This document shows, piece after piece, positions 13,931 to 22,225 of a DNA stretch of 62,606 bases. Origin of the DNA: JACDAN01 sp035707105 (GTDB taxonomy: Bacteria > Actinomycetota > Thermoleophilia > Gaiellales > Gaiellaceae); the NCBI GenBank assembly GCA_035707105.1, contig DASSUI010000031.1, positions 1 through 62,606 of the forward strand. The letters are read 5' to 3'. The notes under the pieces are model-generated. The model ran no database searches and was not told the DNA's origin. It saw only the letters and a list, made by a program, of their open reading frames with translations. Each line of letters begins with the position of its first letter. The stretch's first letter is position 1. The translations under genes and the position numbers were made by a program.

Positions 13931-15295
13931 TCACTGCAGGCCCTGGTCTCTGTTCTCCACCTGTCCGGCAGCGCGCGTCCAGGCGTGCTCTCGGTCGGCG
14001 AGCGCCGGCTCGCGGGCCCCGTCGCCGGCGGCTGACCGGCGATCGCCCCGGGAACGGATGAGGTACCACACGTCGACCTCGCCCTTCCCCTTGACCGCGA
14101 TCGTCCCGCGCGGCTCGCACTCGAACTCGTCTGCGAGCAGCTCGTACGTTGCGCGAGTGATCTGGATCCGGCCCGACGTCCCGTGGGACTCCATGCGACT
14201 GGCCATGTTCACGGCGTCGCCCCAGAGGTCGTAGAGGAAGCGCTTCCGGCCGATCACGCCGGCCACGACCGGGCCTGAGTTGATGCCGACCCGGAGGTCG
14301 AGGCCGAGATGCCCGACGACGTCCTCCGAGCGCATCGCCTCGAGCATGTCGAGCGCCATGAGCGCGAGGGCGCGAGCATGGTCGGGGCGTGGTGTCGGAA
14401 CGCCTGCGGCGACCATGTAGCAGTCCCCGATCGTCTTGATCTTCTCGAGCCCGTACCGCTCCGCGAGCTCGTCGAAGTGACTGAACAGGTGATCGAGGTA
14501 GCCGACCACCTCGGCGGGCGGGAGCCGCTCCGACCAGGGCGTGAAGTCGACAACGTCGGCGAACAGGATCGAGGCCGACCCGAACTGATCCGCGATCGGC
14601 TGGGTCTGGGCCTTCAGCTTGTCGGCGATCGAGCGCGGCAGGATGTTGAGCAGGAGGTTTTCGGCCTTGGCCTGTTCCTGCCGGAGCGCTGCCAGCGCGT
14701 CGCGGCGCTGGCCGGCGAACACCGCGAGCAGCGTGAACACGATCGTGCCCCCGACCGCGATGTTCAGGGCCAGCATCGTGCTTGTGAACCAGCCGGGCAG
14801 CGGCGGCCAGATTGGGCCGATGACCTCGCCCGCGATCCCCGATCCGAGAAACACGACGAGGTACGCGACGTACCAGCGGACTGCCGACCTGACGTCGCTG
14901 AACACGAGCGCCCCGAGCGGGGCGAGAATCCCCCACAGGCCGACGCCGGCCGAGTCGAGGAATCCGCCGAGCGGGATCATCGACAGCGTCGGCGCGAGCA
15001 GGATGTCGACCTGGCCCACCCGGAGCAGCCACGGGAAGTCGCGCGTGCGCGAGAACACGGCGATCGCGCCGAGCAGGACGCCGAAGTACACGAGCGGCAC
15101 CACACCGACCGGCGATCCGAACGCGAGATAGAGCGCGCCCCACAATGCCGCGACCGGCAGGATCAGCACTGAGATCAGAACCAGAAGCGCCTTTCGAGCG
15201 CGCAGGTCCTCGTCGTCGAGGGGATCCGCGCCGACAAGCATCAGGCGTGCGGTGACACGATCTACCGCCGCGCGGATCCGGTCCAGGAGGTGCAT
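13931..15295 (-). CDS. Membrane-bound class III adenylate cyclase
   Basis: A 454-residue enzyme making cAMP at the inner face of the membrane. Six hydrophobic segments fill residues 36-195, followed by a coiled linker (RRDALAALRQEQAKAENLLL) and the LNILP motif of this group. In the catalytic domain the metal Asp247 (LFADVVDF) and Asp291 (TIGDCYM), the adenine-specifying Lys287 and the Asp of YDLWGDAVN, and the transition-state Asn and Arg of NMASRM are all present, so a homodimer should be active and adenylate-specific. Six-span cyclases of this type include mycobacterial Rv1625c. A TAACGT box sits 8 bases before the ATG, without Shine-Dalgarno. Confidence 0.92.
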   Translation of the reverse strand: MHLLDRIRAAVDRVTARLMLVGADPLDDEDLRARKALLVLISVLILPVAALWGALYLAFGSPVGVVPLVYFGVLLGAIAVFSRTRDFPWLLRVGQVDILLAPTLSMIPLGGFLDSAGVGLWGILAPLGALVFSDVRSAVRWYVAYLVVFLGSGIAGEVIGPIWPPLPGWFTSTMLALNIAVGGTIVFTLLAVFAGQRRDALAALRQEQAKAENLLLNILPRSIADKLKAQTQPIADQFGSASILFADVVDFTPWSERLPPAEVVGYLDHLFSHFDELAERYGLEKIKTIGDCYMVAAGVPTPRPDHARALALMALDMLEAMRSEDVVGHLGLDLRVGINSGPVVAGVIGRKRFLYDLWGDAVNMASRMESHGTSGRIQITRATYELLADEFECEPRGTIAVKGKGEVDVWYLIRSRGDRRSAAGDGAREPALADREHAWTRAAGQVENRDQGLQ

Positions 15296-15303
15296 CGGCG
15301 GAG

Positions 15304-15309
15304 ACGTTA
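15304..15309 (-). promoter_or_regulatory. -10 box of the cyclase gene (leaderless)
   Basis: Minus-strand TAACGT, 8 bases before the ATG at 15295. Confidence 0.5.
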
Positions 15310-15428
15310 CTCGTGGACACGTTCGGCACGTGCGGGCGGTGGATCGGCTACGTGAACAGCCGTGATCGCCGCTCACGCGGCACGGAGGAAGAACAGGGCC
15401 GGGAGCTGCCGAGTAGGCCTCCCGAGCG

Positions 15429-17273
15429 TCAAGCGAGTTCGGATCGGAGGATCTCGGCGACAGGGCGGCGGCCGCCGATGCGGGCTGGTATGGCGGTGAG
15501 GCCCGCGGCAACGAGGACCGTGCCCGCCACGACAACGAGCAGCTGCCAGAACGGCGGGATCGTCGTCGAATCGCCGACGAAGGCGAACAGTGCGATGCCT
15601 CCAGGGATGCCCAGGATGGCGCCGACGAGCGCGGGAAGCACCTGTGCCGCCGAGAGTCCGACGCTCACCTGCTGCGGGGTCGCGCCAAGTGTCCGCGCAA
15701 GCGCCGACGAGTGCCTGGCGTCGATCGCCGTGGCCCACGTGATGAAGATCGCGTTGACCGCCGCGAGCGCGACGAGCGTGATCGTGATCGCCAGCAGCAC
15801 CTCGTTCAATCGATCCGCCTTGGAAACGTCCAACGGGGACTCCAAGCCGACGAGGCCCCCACCGGGAGCCGGTGTGTCGGCGCGCAGGTCGATACGCGCT
15901 GCGATCGCGGCGACGATCCCGCTGACCGTGACCGCGATACTGACCGTGGCGAGCATGATGCGGCGCGGCCGCCGCGCAGCCACCCGCAGTCCGAGAAGCA
16001 GCGGCACGGGCAGTCGCGCAGAGAGCGCGATCAGCCACGGCGCACGCCGGGGTGCGCGGGCTGAATCGGCCAGCGCTAGGACGGTGCTGGTGCGGGCGGC
16101 GCGGACGGCAGGAACGAGGGTCGCGGCAACCGCCACGCCGAGCGCCACAGCCGTCACCAGGCCGACCGTCGACATGGTGAGCGGCGGTGCGCCCGCGCGG
16201 CCGACCAGGCCGGCGCTGGGATCGGTGATCACTGGAGCGGCCAGCCATCCAGCGGCCAGCCCGGCCGCCGCCGCGAGCAGGGCGACGACGACGTATTCGG
16301 CGAGGAGGACGGAAGCGACGAGGCTCGGGGTCCCGCCGACAGCCTTGAGCAGTCCGACGCGTCGGATCTGATCGGCCATCCGGCCTCCGACGAGAACCGC
16401 GACGCTGGCCATTGCGAGAAGGACGAGCAGCCAGCCGCCTGTCAGCAGCGTCTGCCGCTGGTTTCTCACGAGGTCGGCGCTCGCCTTGCTGACATCCTGC
16501 CAAGCCAGGAGTCTCGGGGGCGATGGATCGGATTCGGATGGACGCGTGCCCGTCGGCACCCGCGGGCGATTGTGCTCGGCGGCGAACGCCGGGGCTGCGG
16601 CCGAGTCGGCCAGCTTCAGGTTCAGGAAGTAGCCCTGTGGACGGCCTTTCGCGGAGAGGCTCCGGAAATCTGCCCGGGTCAGCCAGACCAGGCCGGCGTG
16701 GGGCATGCAGAAGTCGAAGCACGACACGTTTGGATACGGCGACACGGCGGCGGTGACCGCGACACCGACGACCTGGAACGACCGGCGGTTCAAGGTGATG
16801 CGATCACCAGCGCCGATGCCAACCGCGTCAGCGAACGCGGCCTCGACCACCGCGCCGCCGTCGGTCACCCAGCTGCCTTGGGTCGGCTTGGGCTGGTCGA
16901 TCGAGGCCGGCGCGGTGTCGCGGCCCACTACCTGCGCCCCCAACCTGTAACCGTTTGCGCCGAGCGTGGCCCAGACGACGGGGTAGGGTCCGGTGTGCCC
17001 GCTGACGCCGGGCGCCCCGGTCAGCGCCTGGAGGCCAGCGAAATCGGCGGGCCGGGAGCCCTTCGGGGGCGCCATGACACTGGCAACCACGTCGGGCCCG
17101 GCCGTTGCCTCCCGGGTGCTCTGATAAACGCCCCTCGTGACCCCGTGCAAGAGGAGGCCCACTGTGAGCACGGTGGTGGCGGCCATGATCGCGAGCAACA
17201 GGAGTGCGGTCTCTACCGGGCGCCGGCGCAGGTCCCGCGCGGCGAGGCGACGAACGAGAAGAACGCGGCCCAT
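15429..17273 (-). CDS. ABC transporter permease (FtsX/MacB type)
   Basis: A 614-residue integral membrane protein. It has an N-terminal span (ALLLLAIMAATTVLTVGLLL), a large extracytoplasmic domain to about residue 270 with two cysteines (SCFDFC), then three spans with the FtsX signature region around ADQIRRVGLLKAVGGTP, and a second FtsX-like block (about 430-600) with ARTLGATPQQV. It therefore carries a duplicated FtsX unit in one chain. It starts 4 bases after the ATPase gene and forms with it and the PadR gene a regulated export operon. Substrate unknown; such systems move lipids, peptides or drugs, or signal across the membrane. Confidence 0.9.
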   Translation of the reverse strand: MGRVLLVRRLAARDLRRRPVETALLLLAIMAATTVLTVGLLLHGVTRGVYQSTREATAGPDVVASVMAPPKGSRPADFAGLQALTGAPGVSGHTGPYPVVWATLGANGYRLGAQVVGRDTAPASIDQPKPTQGSWVTDGGAVVEAAFADAVGIGAGDRITLNRRSFQVVGVAVTAAVSPYPNVSCFDFCMPHAGLVWLTRADFRSLSAKGRPQGYFLNLKLADSAAAPAFAAEHNRPRVPTGTRPSESDPSPPRLLAWQDVSKASADLVRNQRQTLLTGGWLLVLLAMASVAVLVGGRMADQIRRVGLLKAVGGTPSLVASVLLAEYVVVALLAAAAGLAAGWLAAPVITDPSAGLVGRAGAPPLTMSTVGLVTAVALGVAVAATLVPAVRAARTSTVLALADSARAPRRAPWLIALSARLPVPLLLGLRVAARRPRRIMLATVSIAVTVSGIVAAIAARIDLRADTPAPGGGLVGLESPLDVSKADRLNEVLLAITITLVALAAVNAIFITWATAIDARHSSALARTLGATPQQVSVGLSAAQVLPALVGAILGIPGGIALFAFVGDSTTIPPFWQLLVVVAGTVLVAAGLTAIPARIGGRRPVAEILRSELA

Positions 17274-17277
17274 CGGT

Positions 17278-18036
17278 TCAGCCCTCCAGCCCGGCGAGCT
17301 CGCTGAGCCTCCCGGTGGTGCCGTGGTTCAGCCTCGTCTCCTCCACGAAGCTGCCGTCGCGCATCGAGATCAGCCGGTCGGCGGTGGCCGCGATCCGGGC
17401 GTCGTGGGTGACGATCACCAGCGTCTGCCCGGCCGAGCGCAGTTCGTCGAGGAGCCGAAGCACGTCCAGGGTTGCGGCGCTGTCGAGGTTGCCGGTTGGC
17501 TCGTCGGCGAGGACCACAAGCGGCTCGTTGCTGAGTGCGCGGGCGATTGCGACTCGCTGACGCTGGCCGCCCGAGAGCTCCGAGGGCAGATGCTCGGCTC
17601 GGTCAGTGAGCCCGACCTGTTCCAGGAGCGTCGCCGCCCGGTTGCGTGCCGCGCGCGGTGAGCGCCCGGCCAGCAGCGCGGGGAGCTCGACGTTCTCCGC
17701 GGCGGTGAGCTCGTCCATCAGGTGGAACGCCTGGAAGACGAAGCCGATGGCGTGGCGGCGCAGCCGAGCCAGCGCCTTCTCGCTCAGCTGGTCGATGCGG
17801 CGACCCGCCAGCCACACCTCCCCGCCGGTAGGCCGTTCCAGGCCGCCCAGCAGGTGCAGCAGCGTCGACTTGCCGCAGCCGCTCGGCCCCATCACGGCCA
17901 GCGTCTCACCCGAGGCCACCTCCAGCTCGACGGTGTCGAGCGCGCGCACGAGGCCCGCGCCGTGGCCGTATTCCTTCTCCAGTCCGCGCGTGCGCAAGGC
18001 CGGCCCCACCTGCGATAGCGAGTGCTTGGCGTTCAT
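17278..18036 (-). CDS. ABC transporter ATP-binding protein (LolD/MacB type)
   Basis: A 252-residue nucleotide-binding subunit. Walker A GPSGCGKST, Q-loop FVFQAFHLMDELTAAENVELP, signature LSGGQRQRVAIARAL, Walker B VVLADEPTGNLD and H-loop VTHDARI are intact. The EPTGNLDS wording and size are those of LolD/MacB/FtsE-like ATPases, in keeping with the FtsX-type permease downstream. The ATG overlaps the PadR stop (ATGA). A longer frame upstream is open but has no support. Confidence 0.95.
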   Translation of the reverse strand: MNAKHSLSQVGPALRTRGLEKEYGHGAGLVRALDTVELEVASGETLAVMGPSGCGKSTLLHLLGGLERPTGGEVWLAGRRIDQLSEKALARLRRHAIGFVFQAFHLMDELTAAENVELPALLAGRSPRAARNRAATLLEQVGLTDRAEHLPSELSGGQRQRVAIARALSNEPLVVLADEPTGNLDSAATLDVLRLLDELRSAGQTLVIVTHDARIAATADRLISMRDGSFVEETRLNHGTTGRLSELAGLEG

Positions 18037-18614
18037 GATCGTCCCTTCGTTGCGTTCCAGTAATGAGCACAGGCCTCGAGCCAGCGCAGGTCCGCCTGGA
18101 GCCTCAGCACGACACCCTCGAGCAAGAGCCCCGCGATCGAACCGCCCGGCTCTGCCAGCGCAGCCCGCTGCGCAGCGGCCAACCCGGCCAGCAAGGCGTG
18201 CCGTTGGGCGTCCACGAGCCGTACCGGGTCGGCCAGTCCTGCCGCCGCGGCGGCCACGAGCTTCAGATGGAATTCCGCCGGCGCAGGCTTCGGCCAGCTC
18301 GTGTCCTCCAGCCACTCCGCGACCCGCGCCTGCCCCGCGGCGGTCAGCTCGTACACCTTGCGGTCCGGGCGATCGACCTGGCCGACCCGTTCCGAGGTCA
18401 CGAGGTCGGCCTTTTCGAGCCGATTCAGCGTCACGTACACCTGGCCTGCGTTCAGCGCGTCTGCAAGCGGGCCAAGCGCAAGCTGAAGCCGCCCACGCAG
18501 CTGATAGCCGTGCGACGGCTCCTTGGCCAGCAGCGCGAGTAGGACCTCCTGCACGACCCGCAGCTGGTAGCCGCGGGCCGGCTCCTTGCTCGATATGCCA
18601 ACGGCTTCTCGCAC
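18033..18614 (-). CDS. PadR-family regulator of the ABC operon
   Basis: A 193-residue PadR-s1-like repressor. The winged helix covers about residues 20-95 (VLLALLAKEPSHGYQLRGRL, QVYVTLNRLEKADLVTSE, KVYELTAAGQARVAEWL) and the longer C-terminal helical part provides dimerisation. GTG start with AGGGAG 9 bases upstream. It overlaps the ATPase gene by 4 bases. PadR proteins next to MacB-like exporters usually sense the exported compound; the two tandem operators at its promoter support autoregulation of the whole operon. Confidence 0.92.
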   Translation of the reverse strand: MREAVGISSKEPARGYQLRVVQEVLLALLAKEPSHGYQLRGRLQLALGPLADALNAGQVYVTLNRLEKADLVTSERVGQVDRPDRKVYELTAAGQARVAEWLEDTSWPKPAPAEFHLKLVAAAAAGLADPVRLVDAQRHALLAGLAAAQRAALAEPGGSIAGLLLEGVVLRLQADLRWLEACAHYWNATKGRS

Positions 18615-18625
18615 TCACCATCTCC

Positions 18626-18669
18626 CTAACCGTTAGTTATAAGTTAACCGTTAGGTATACCCCGGTCAA
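18626..18669 (-). promoter_or_regulatory. Promoter with two palindromic operators
   Basis: Two copies of TAACCGTTA, a near-perfect palindrome (TAAC-C-GTTA), lie at 18627-18635 and 18645-18653, 18 bases apart, i.e. nearly two helical turns. On the minus strand TTGACC (18664-18669) and TAACTT (18641-18646) with a 17-base spacer form the promoter, so one operator covers the -10 and the other the start of transcription. Confidence 0.7.
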
Positions 18670-18883
18670 GCGACCCGTCCGAGCCCGGTCTCGCCACCGC
18701 GAACGGGTGGTAGAACGCCTGGATCGCTTCCTTGCCCGTCTTCGGGCAGAGAACGAAGCGAACTTGCTCGCGACGGTCCTCGACCTCGACGCGGAACTCG
18801 TCGCCGGCTCTGCGATTCCAGAAGAGGTCGACGACGATGTCATCGCTTTCGCGGTGGCCGAAATGATCAGCCGGGGTCAGCAC
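18644..18883 (-). CDS. Small conserved hypothetical protein
   Basis: A 79-residue protein started by GTG with GGAGGTGA 6 bases upstream. The core DDIVVDLFWNRRAGDEFRVEVEDRREQVRFVL and the ending QAFYHPFAVA are a pattern I recall from many Actinobacteria (short proteins annotated as hypothetical, often with DLFWHR and FYHPYAY). It is probably a single beta-rich domain. Its last codons contain one of the PadR operators of the next gene, so the two are separately regulated. Confidence 0.75.
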   Translation of the reverse strand: MLTPADHFGHRESDDIVVDLFWNRRAGDEFRVEVEDRREQVRFVLCPKTGKEAIQAFYHPFAVARPGSDGSLDRGIPNG

Positions 18884-19078
18884 GTGCGCTCACCTCCACC
18901 GTGGCGCCGCACGGCGGTCAGGTCTTGATGCCGCTGACAGAAGGCACGAGCTGGATGGATGGAGGAACATCGCATCCGATGGTGCTCGAGCCCAGGAGGC
19001 CTCACATCGTGTGCGTCACCGGATCCGACGCCTAGTGTTTTGCTCGACGCGCCCCTAGGAATGGAGCCGGAGCTCGAG

Positions 19079-21961
19079 CTACGGGTGGGCGCCGGCCGGT
19101 TCAGTGAGCGCCACCGGAAGCTGTGAGCGTGAGCGGATTCCGAGCTTCCGGTAGACGCTCGAGAGGTGGACCTCGACCGTTTTCGGGCTGACGAAGAGCG
19201 CCTGCGCGACCTCGCGGTTCGTCTGACCCTCGGCCGCCATCTGCGCAACCCGCCGTTCGCTGGGTGTGAGCGAGTCGACGCCGCTCAGGGCAATGCGTCG
19301 CGGCCGCGCGCCGGTGGCGAGCAGCTCGGTCTCGGCTCGCGCGGCGAGGGGCGCAGCGCCGCACATCGTCGCCAGCTCGACGGCGCGGCGAAGCTGCTCG
19401 CGGGCTTCCACGCGACGGTTGGATCGGCGAAGCGCGGCCCCCAACTCGGTGCGCGCCTTCGCGTGCTCGAGCTTCGCCGGCGAGCCCTTGAGCACCTCGA
19501 CCGCTTCGCGAAGGAGCGCGATCCCGCCGTCACCGCCCTCGACGAGGCCGGTGACGCGTAGAGCCGCGCCGAGCGCGCGGGGGGCGCCCCACGAACGGGC
19601 GAGCTCGAGCTCTTCTCCCACGAGTCGGCGGGCCTCGTCTTCCTCGCCGAGCCGGAGCAGGAAGAGCGCCGCCTGCGAACGCCAGGCCATGAATGCAGGA
19701 TTGCGGCCGCCGACAGCCTCGAAGCTCCGGCGGGCGGCGAACGTGTCCTCCAGGCCCTGCCGGAAGTCGCCGCTCACCATCCGAAGGCGCGCCCGGCTGT
19801 CGAGGAACCAATGGGCGTGAGCCGTGTCGTAGTCGTCCTCGTAGGCGCCACGCGCGAGCACGGCTGCGGCGTCGTCGACCTTTCCCTGCTCGATGAGCGC
19901 GTCCGCGAGGTAGCCGTGCAGGTAGCCGGCGGCGAGATGGAGGCCCCACGCGTCACAGGCCTCAAGCGCCTCACGACCCTCAGCTTCCGCCTCGAGCAGC
20001 TCGCCCCGGTACAGGAACAGCTGCGACCGGAAGATCTTGGCGACGGCAAAGGCGAACACCGAGCCGCGCCGGTGCGCGACCTCGAGCGCCTCGTCGTAGA
20101 TCTCGAGCGCCTCGTCCAGATCCGCCATGGCGAGGACGATCGTGGAAAAGATGAACGGCCCGCCGCCTTTCGCTGCCTTCAGGAGGATCCCGCCGGCGAG
20201 GGCGCGACGAGCGAGTCCGACTGCGACATCGGCGGGAGCGTTGGCGCGTGCGTCGTGATAGGCGAGCAGCCCGAGCAACATCTTCTCGCCAGGGGTGGTG
20301 TCAGAACGCAGGCTGCGGATTCGCTCCAGCCGATCGACCGCGAGGTCGTAGAGACGTGGCTCCGTGATCGCGTTGAGGATCAAGCCGGCGTCTAGGCGAC
20401 GGCCGAGCTCAGCGTTGGCTGAGCCGAGCTCTTCAAGCGCACGCCGAGAGACTGCAACGGACTCGTCGGCGTGGTGGAGTAGGTAAAGCTGGCGGGCAAG
20501 CAAGAGCGCCGCTTCTGCTCGCCGAACGGGGTCTTCGATCAGCTCGTGCGCCTCGCGCAGGTGCTCGACAGCCGCGGGCCCGCTGACGAGGGTCTCGGCG
20601 GAGCCCAGTTCGAACAGCACCTCGACCCGCTCACTACCGGACGGCGGTTCCGCCAGAGCGCGGCGCAAGTAGACGACCGCGCTGTCGGCGGCACCGCGCG
20701 CGAGCGCGCCCCGCGCGGCCTCGCGGAGCGTCTTGACAACCTGGAGATCGGCGCTCGGTGCGACCCGGAGAAGGTGTGCGGCTACCCGTTCGGGCTCCGC
20801 CCCTGAGTCAGCGAGCAGTCGTGCCGCGCGGGCATGGCTCTCGTCTTGCTCGACCGCCGTAAGCGTCGAGTAGACGGCCGCGCCGACGACGGGATGAACG
20901 AACGCGAGCGGAGCGTGCGGGCTGAGGATGTCGATCCGAACGAGCTCGGCAGCCGCCTGCGACGCGCTCGCCTCGTCCAACTCGGCCATGGCAGCCGCAT
21001 GACGAGGATCGGCATCCTCGCCGAGGATCGCGACGGCACGTGCCAACCTCCTTGCGTCAGGCGGGAGTCGGATCAGCCTCAGCGAGACTGTTTGCGAGAC
21101 GGCGTCAGCCTCCAGCTCTCGCATCCGCTCGACGTTTGCTGCCGTCGGCGTTAGCCCTTCGCTTGCAACCGCGTTCAAGAGCTCTCGCAGGAGCAGCGGG
21201 TTGCCGCCGCTCTCCTGATGACAGGCAGCACAGAAGCTGTCCTCGGCTTCGGGCGCGAGGAGCCTCCGGATGAACTGGCCGGTGGCCTCTCTCGTCAGCG
21301 GGGCGGGCCGGACGACCGTCGTCAGGGGATCGGAAAGGATCTGTCCCAGGGCCAGTGGATCCATCCCCGGCTCCCCTGAGCGAAGCGCCATCGCAAGGGC
21401 AAGCGGAAGATCCTCGATCCGCGCGGCGAGGTAGGCGAGCCATCGGAGCGAGGCCGGGTCGCACCAGTGCAGATCGTCGATCGCGAGGAGGAGCGGTCGC
21501 TGCGCCGCAACGTTCGCCGCCAGCCAGTAGAGGCCGTGGAGCGCAGCCAACGAAGCGTCCGCTGCGGGCTCGGCTGCAAGCTGGGCGGGGTCGAAGAGCG
21601 GCATCGCGAGTGCAGCCGCGCCGCCGAGCAGCTCGGCTCGCTCCTTTGCAGACAGCCGGTGGAGGAACGGTTCGAAGAGTTGCCGCACGACGCCGTACGA
21701 GAATGTCTGCTCGAGGTCGGCGCCGCGCGCGCTGAGCACGTGCATCCCGCCGCCGCGCGCCCGGAACTTCGTCTCCGCGATGAGCGACGTCTTGCCGAGA
21801 CCGGGCGGCGCCTCGATGACGAGAACTCTGCCGCGGTCCGACGTGAGATCGATCAACGTCGTGACCGCCGCCAGCTCAGCGTCGCGCTCCAGAAGACCTA
21901 GCTGAGCGGAAGGTTGTCGACTCGACAGCCGCGCGCTGTCGCCCTTCTGAGGCGTCCTCAC
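19079..21961 (-). CDS. Large LuxR-type regulator with AAA ATPase domain (LAL/MalT-like)
   Basis: A 960-residue transcription activator. An N-terminal STAND-like ATPase has Walker A EAPPGLGKTSL (Lys57) and Walker B LLLAIDDLHW (about 160), followed by sensor-like GNPLLLRELL. Residues 400-850 are helical repeats of TPR type. The C-terminal LuxR helix-turn-helix reads LTPSERRVAQMAAEGQTNRE and VSPKTVEVHLSSVYRKLGI. Proteins of this layout bind DNA when an effector and ATP switch them on. GTG start with AGGGAG upstream. It diverges from the MMPL transporter with 264 bases between, making that gene a candidate target. Confidence 0.95.
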   Translation of the reverse strand: MRTPQKGDSARLSSRQPSAQLGLLERDAELAAVTTLIDLTSDRGRVLVIEAPPGLGKTSLIAETKFRARGGGMHVLSARGADLEQTFSYGVVRQLFEPFLHRLSAKERAELLGGAAALAMPLFDPAQLAAEPAADASLAALHGLYWLAANVAAQRPLLLAIDDLHWCDPASLRWLAYLAARIEDLPLALAMALRSGEPGMDPLALGQILSDPLTTVVRPAPLTREATGQFIRRLLAPEAEDSFCAACHQESGGNPLLLRELLNAVASEGLTPTAANVERMRELEADAVSQTVSLRLIRLPPDARRLARAVAILGEDADPRHAAAMAELDEASASQAAAELVRIDILSPHAPLAFVHPVVGAAVYSTLTAVEQDESHARAARLLADSGAEPERVAAHLLRVAPSADLQVVKTLREAARGALARGAADSAVVYLRRALAEPPSGSERVEVLFELGSAETLVSGPAAVEHLREAHELIEDPVRRAEAALLLARQLYLLHHADESVAVSRRALEELGSANAELGRRLDAGLILNAITEPRLYDLAVDRLERIRSLRSDTTPGEKMLLGLLAYHDARANAPADVAVGLARRALAGGILLKAAKGGGPFIFSTIVLAMADLDEALEIYDEALEVAHRRGSVFAFAVAKIFRSQLFLYRGELLEAEAEGREALEACDAWGLHLAAGYLHGYLADALIEQGKVDDAAAVLARGAYEDDYDTAHAHWFLDSRARLRMVSGDFRQGLEDTFAARRSFEAVGGRNPAFMAWRSQAALFLLRLGEEDEARRLVGEELELARSWGAPRALGAALRVTGLVEGGDGGIALLREAVEVLKGSPAKLEHAKARTELGAALRRSNRRVEAREQLRRAVELATMCGAAPLAARAETELLATGARPRRIALSGVDSLTPSERRVAQMAAEGQTNREVAQALFVSPKTVEVHLSSVYRKLGIRSRSQLPVALTEPAGAHP

Positions 21962-22225
21962 CGGGTGACTCCCTAGCTGGAGTCTACGCTGGGCACGCGA
22001 TCCGTTCCCAGCGCTCGTTGGGGATGGGGGTGGCGAAAAATTAGGGGTCGGATCCGGAGGCGTCCACGATGCGACGCCCGCGTCGCTCGAACACGATCGC
22101 GTCGTGTCCCGTATCCGTCCCTCCGGCTCGAGCGTGTCTGGTCGCAGCGACGGCGTCCCGCCGCGTTCCCAGGCCGCTGCACTGCCGGCGGGCTACGAAC
22201 GTCCTGCGAGAAAGGGGCCCTGCTG

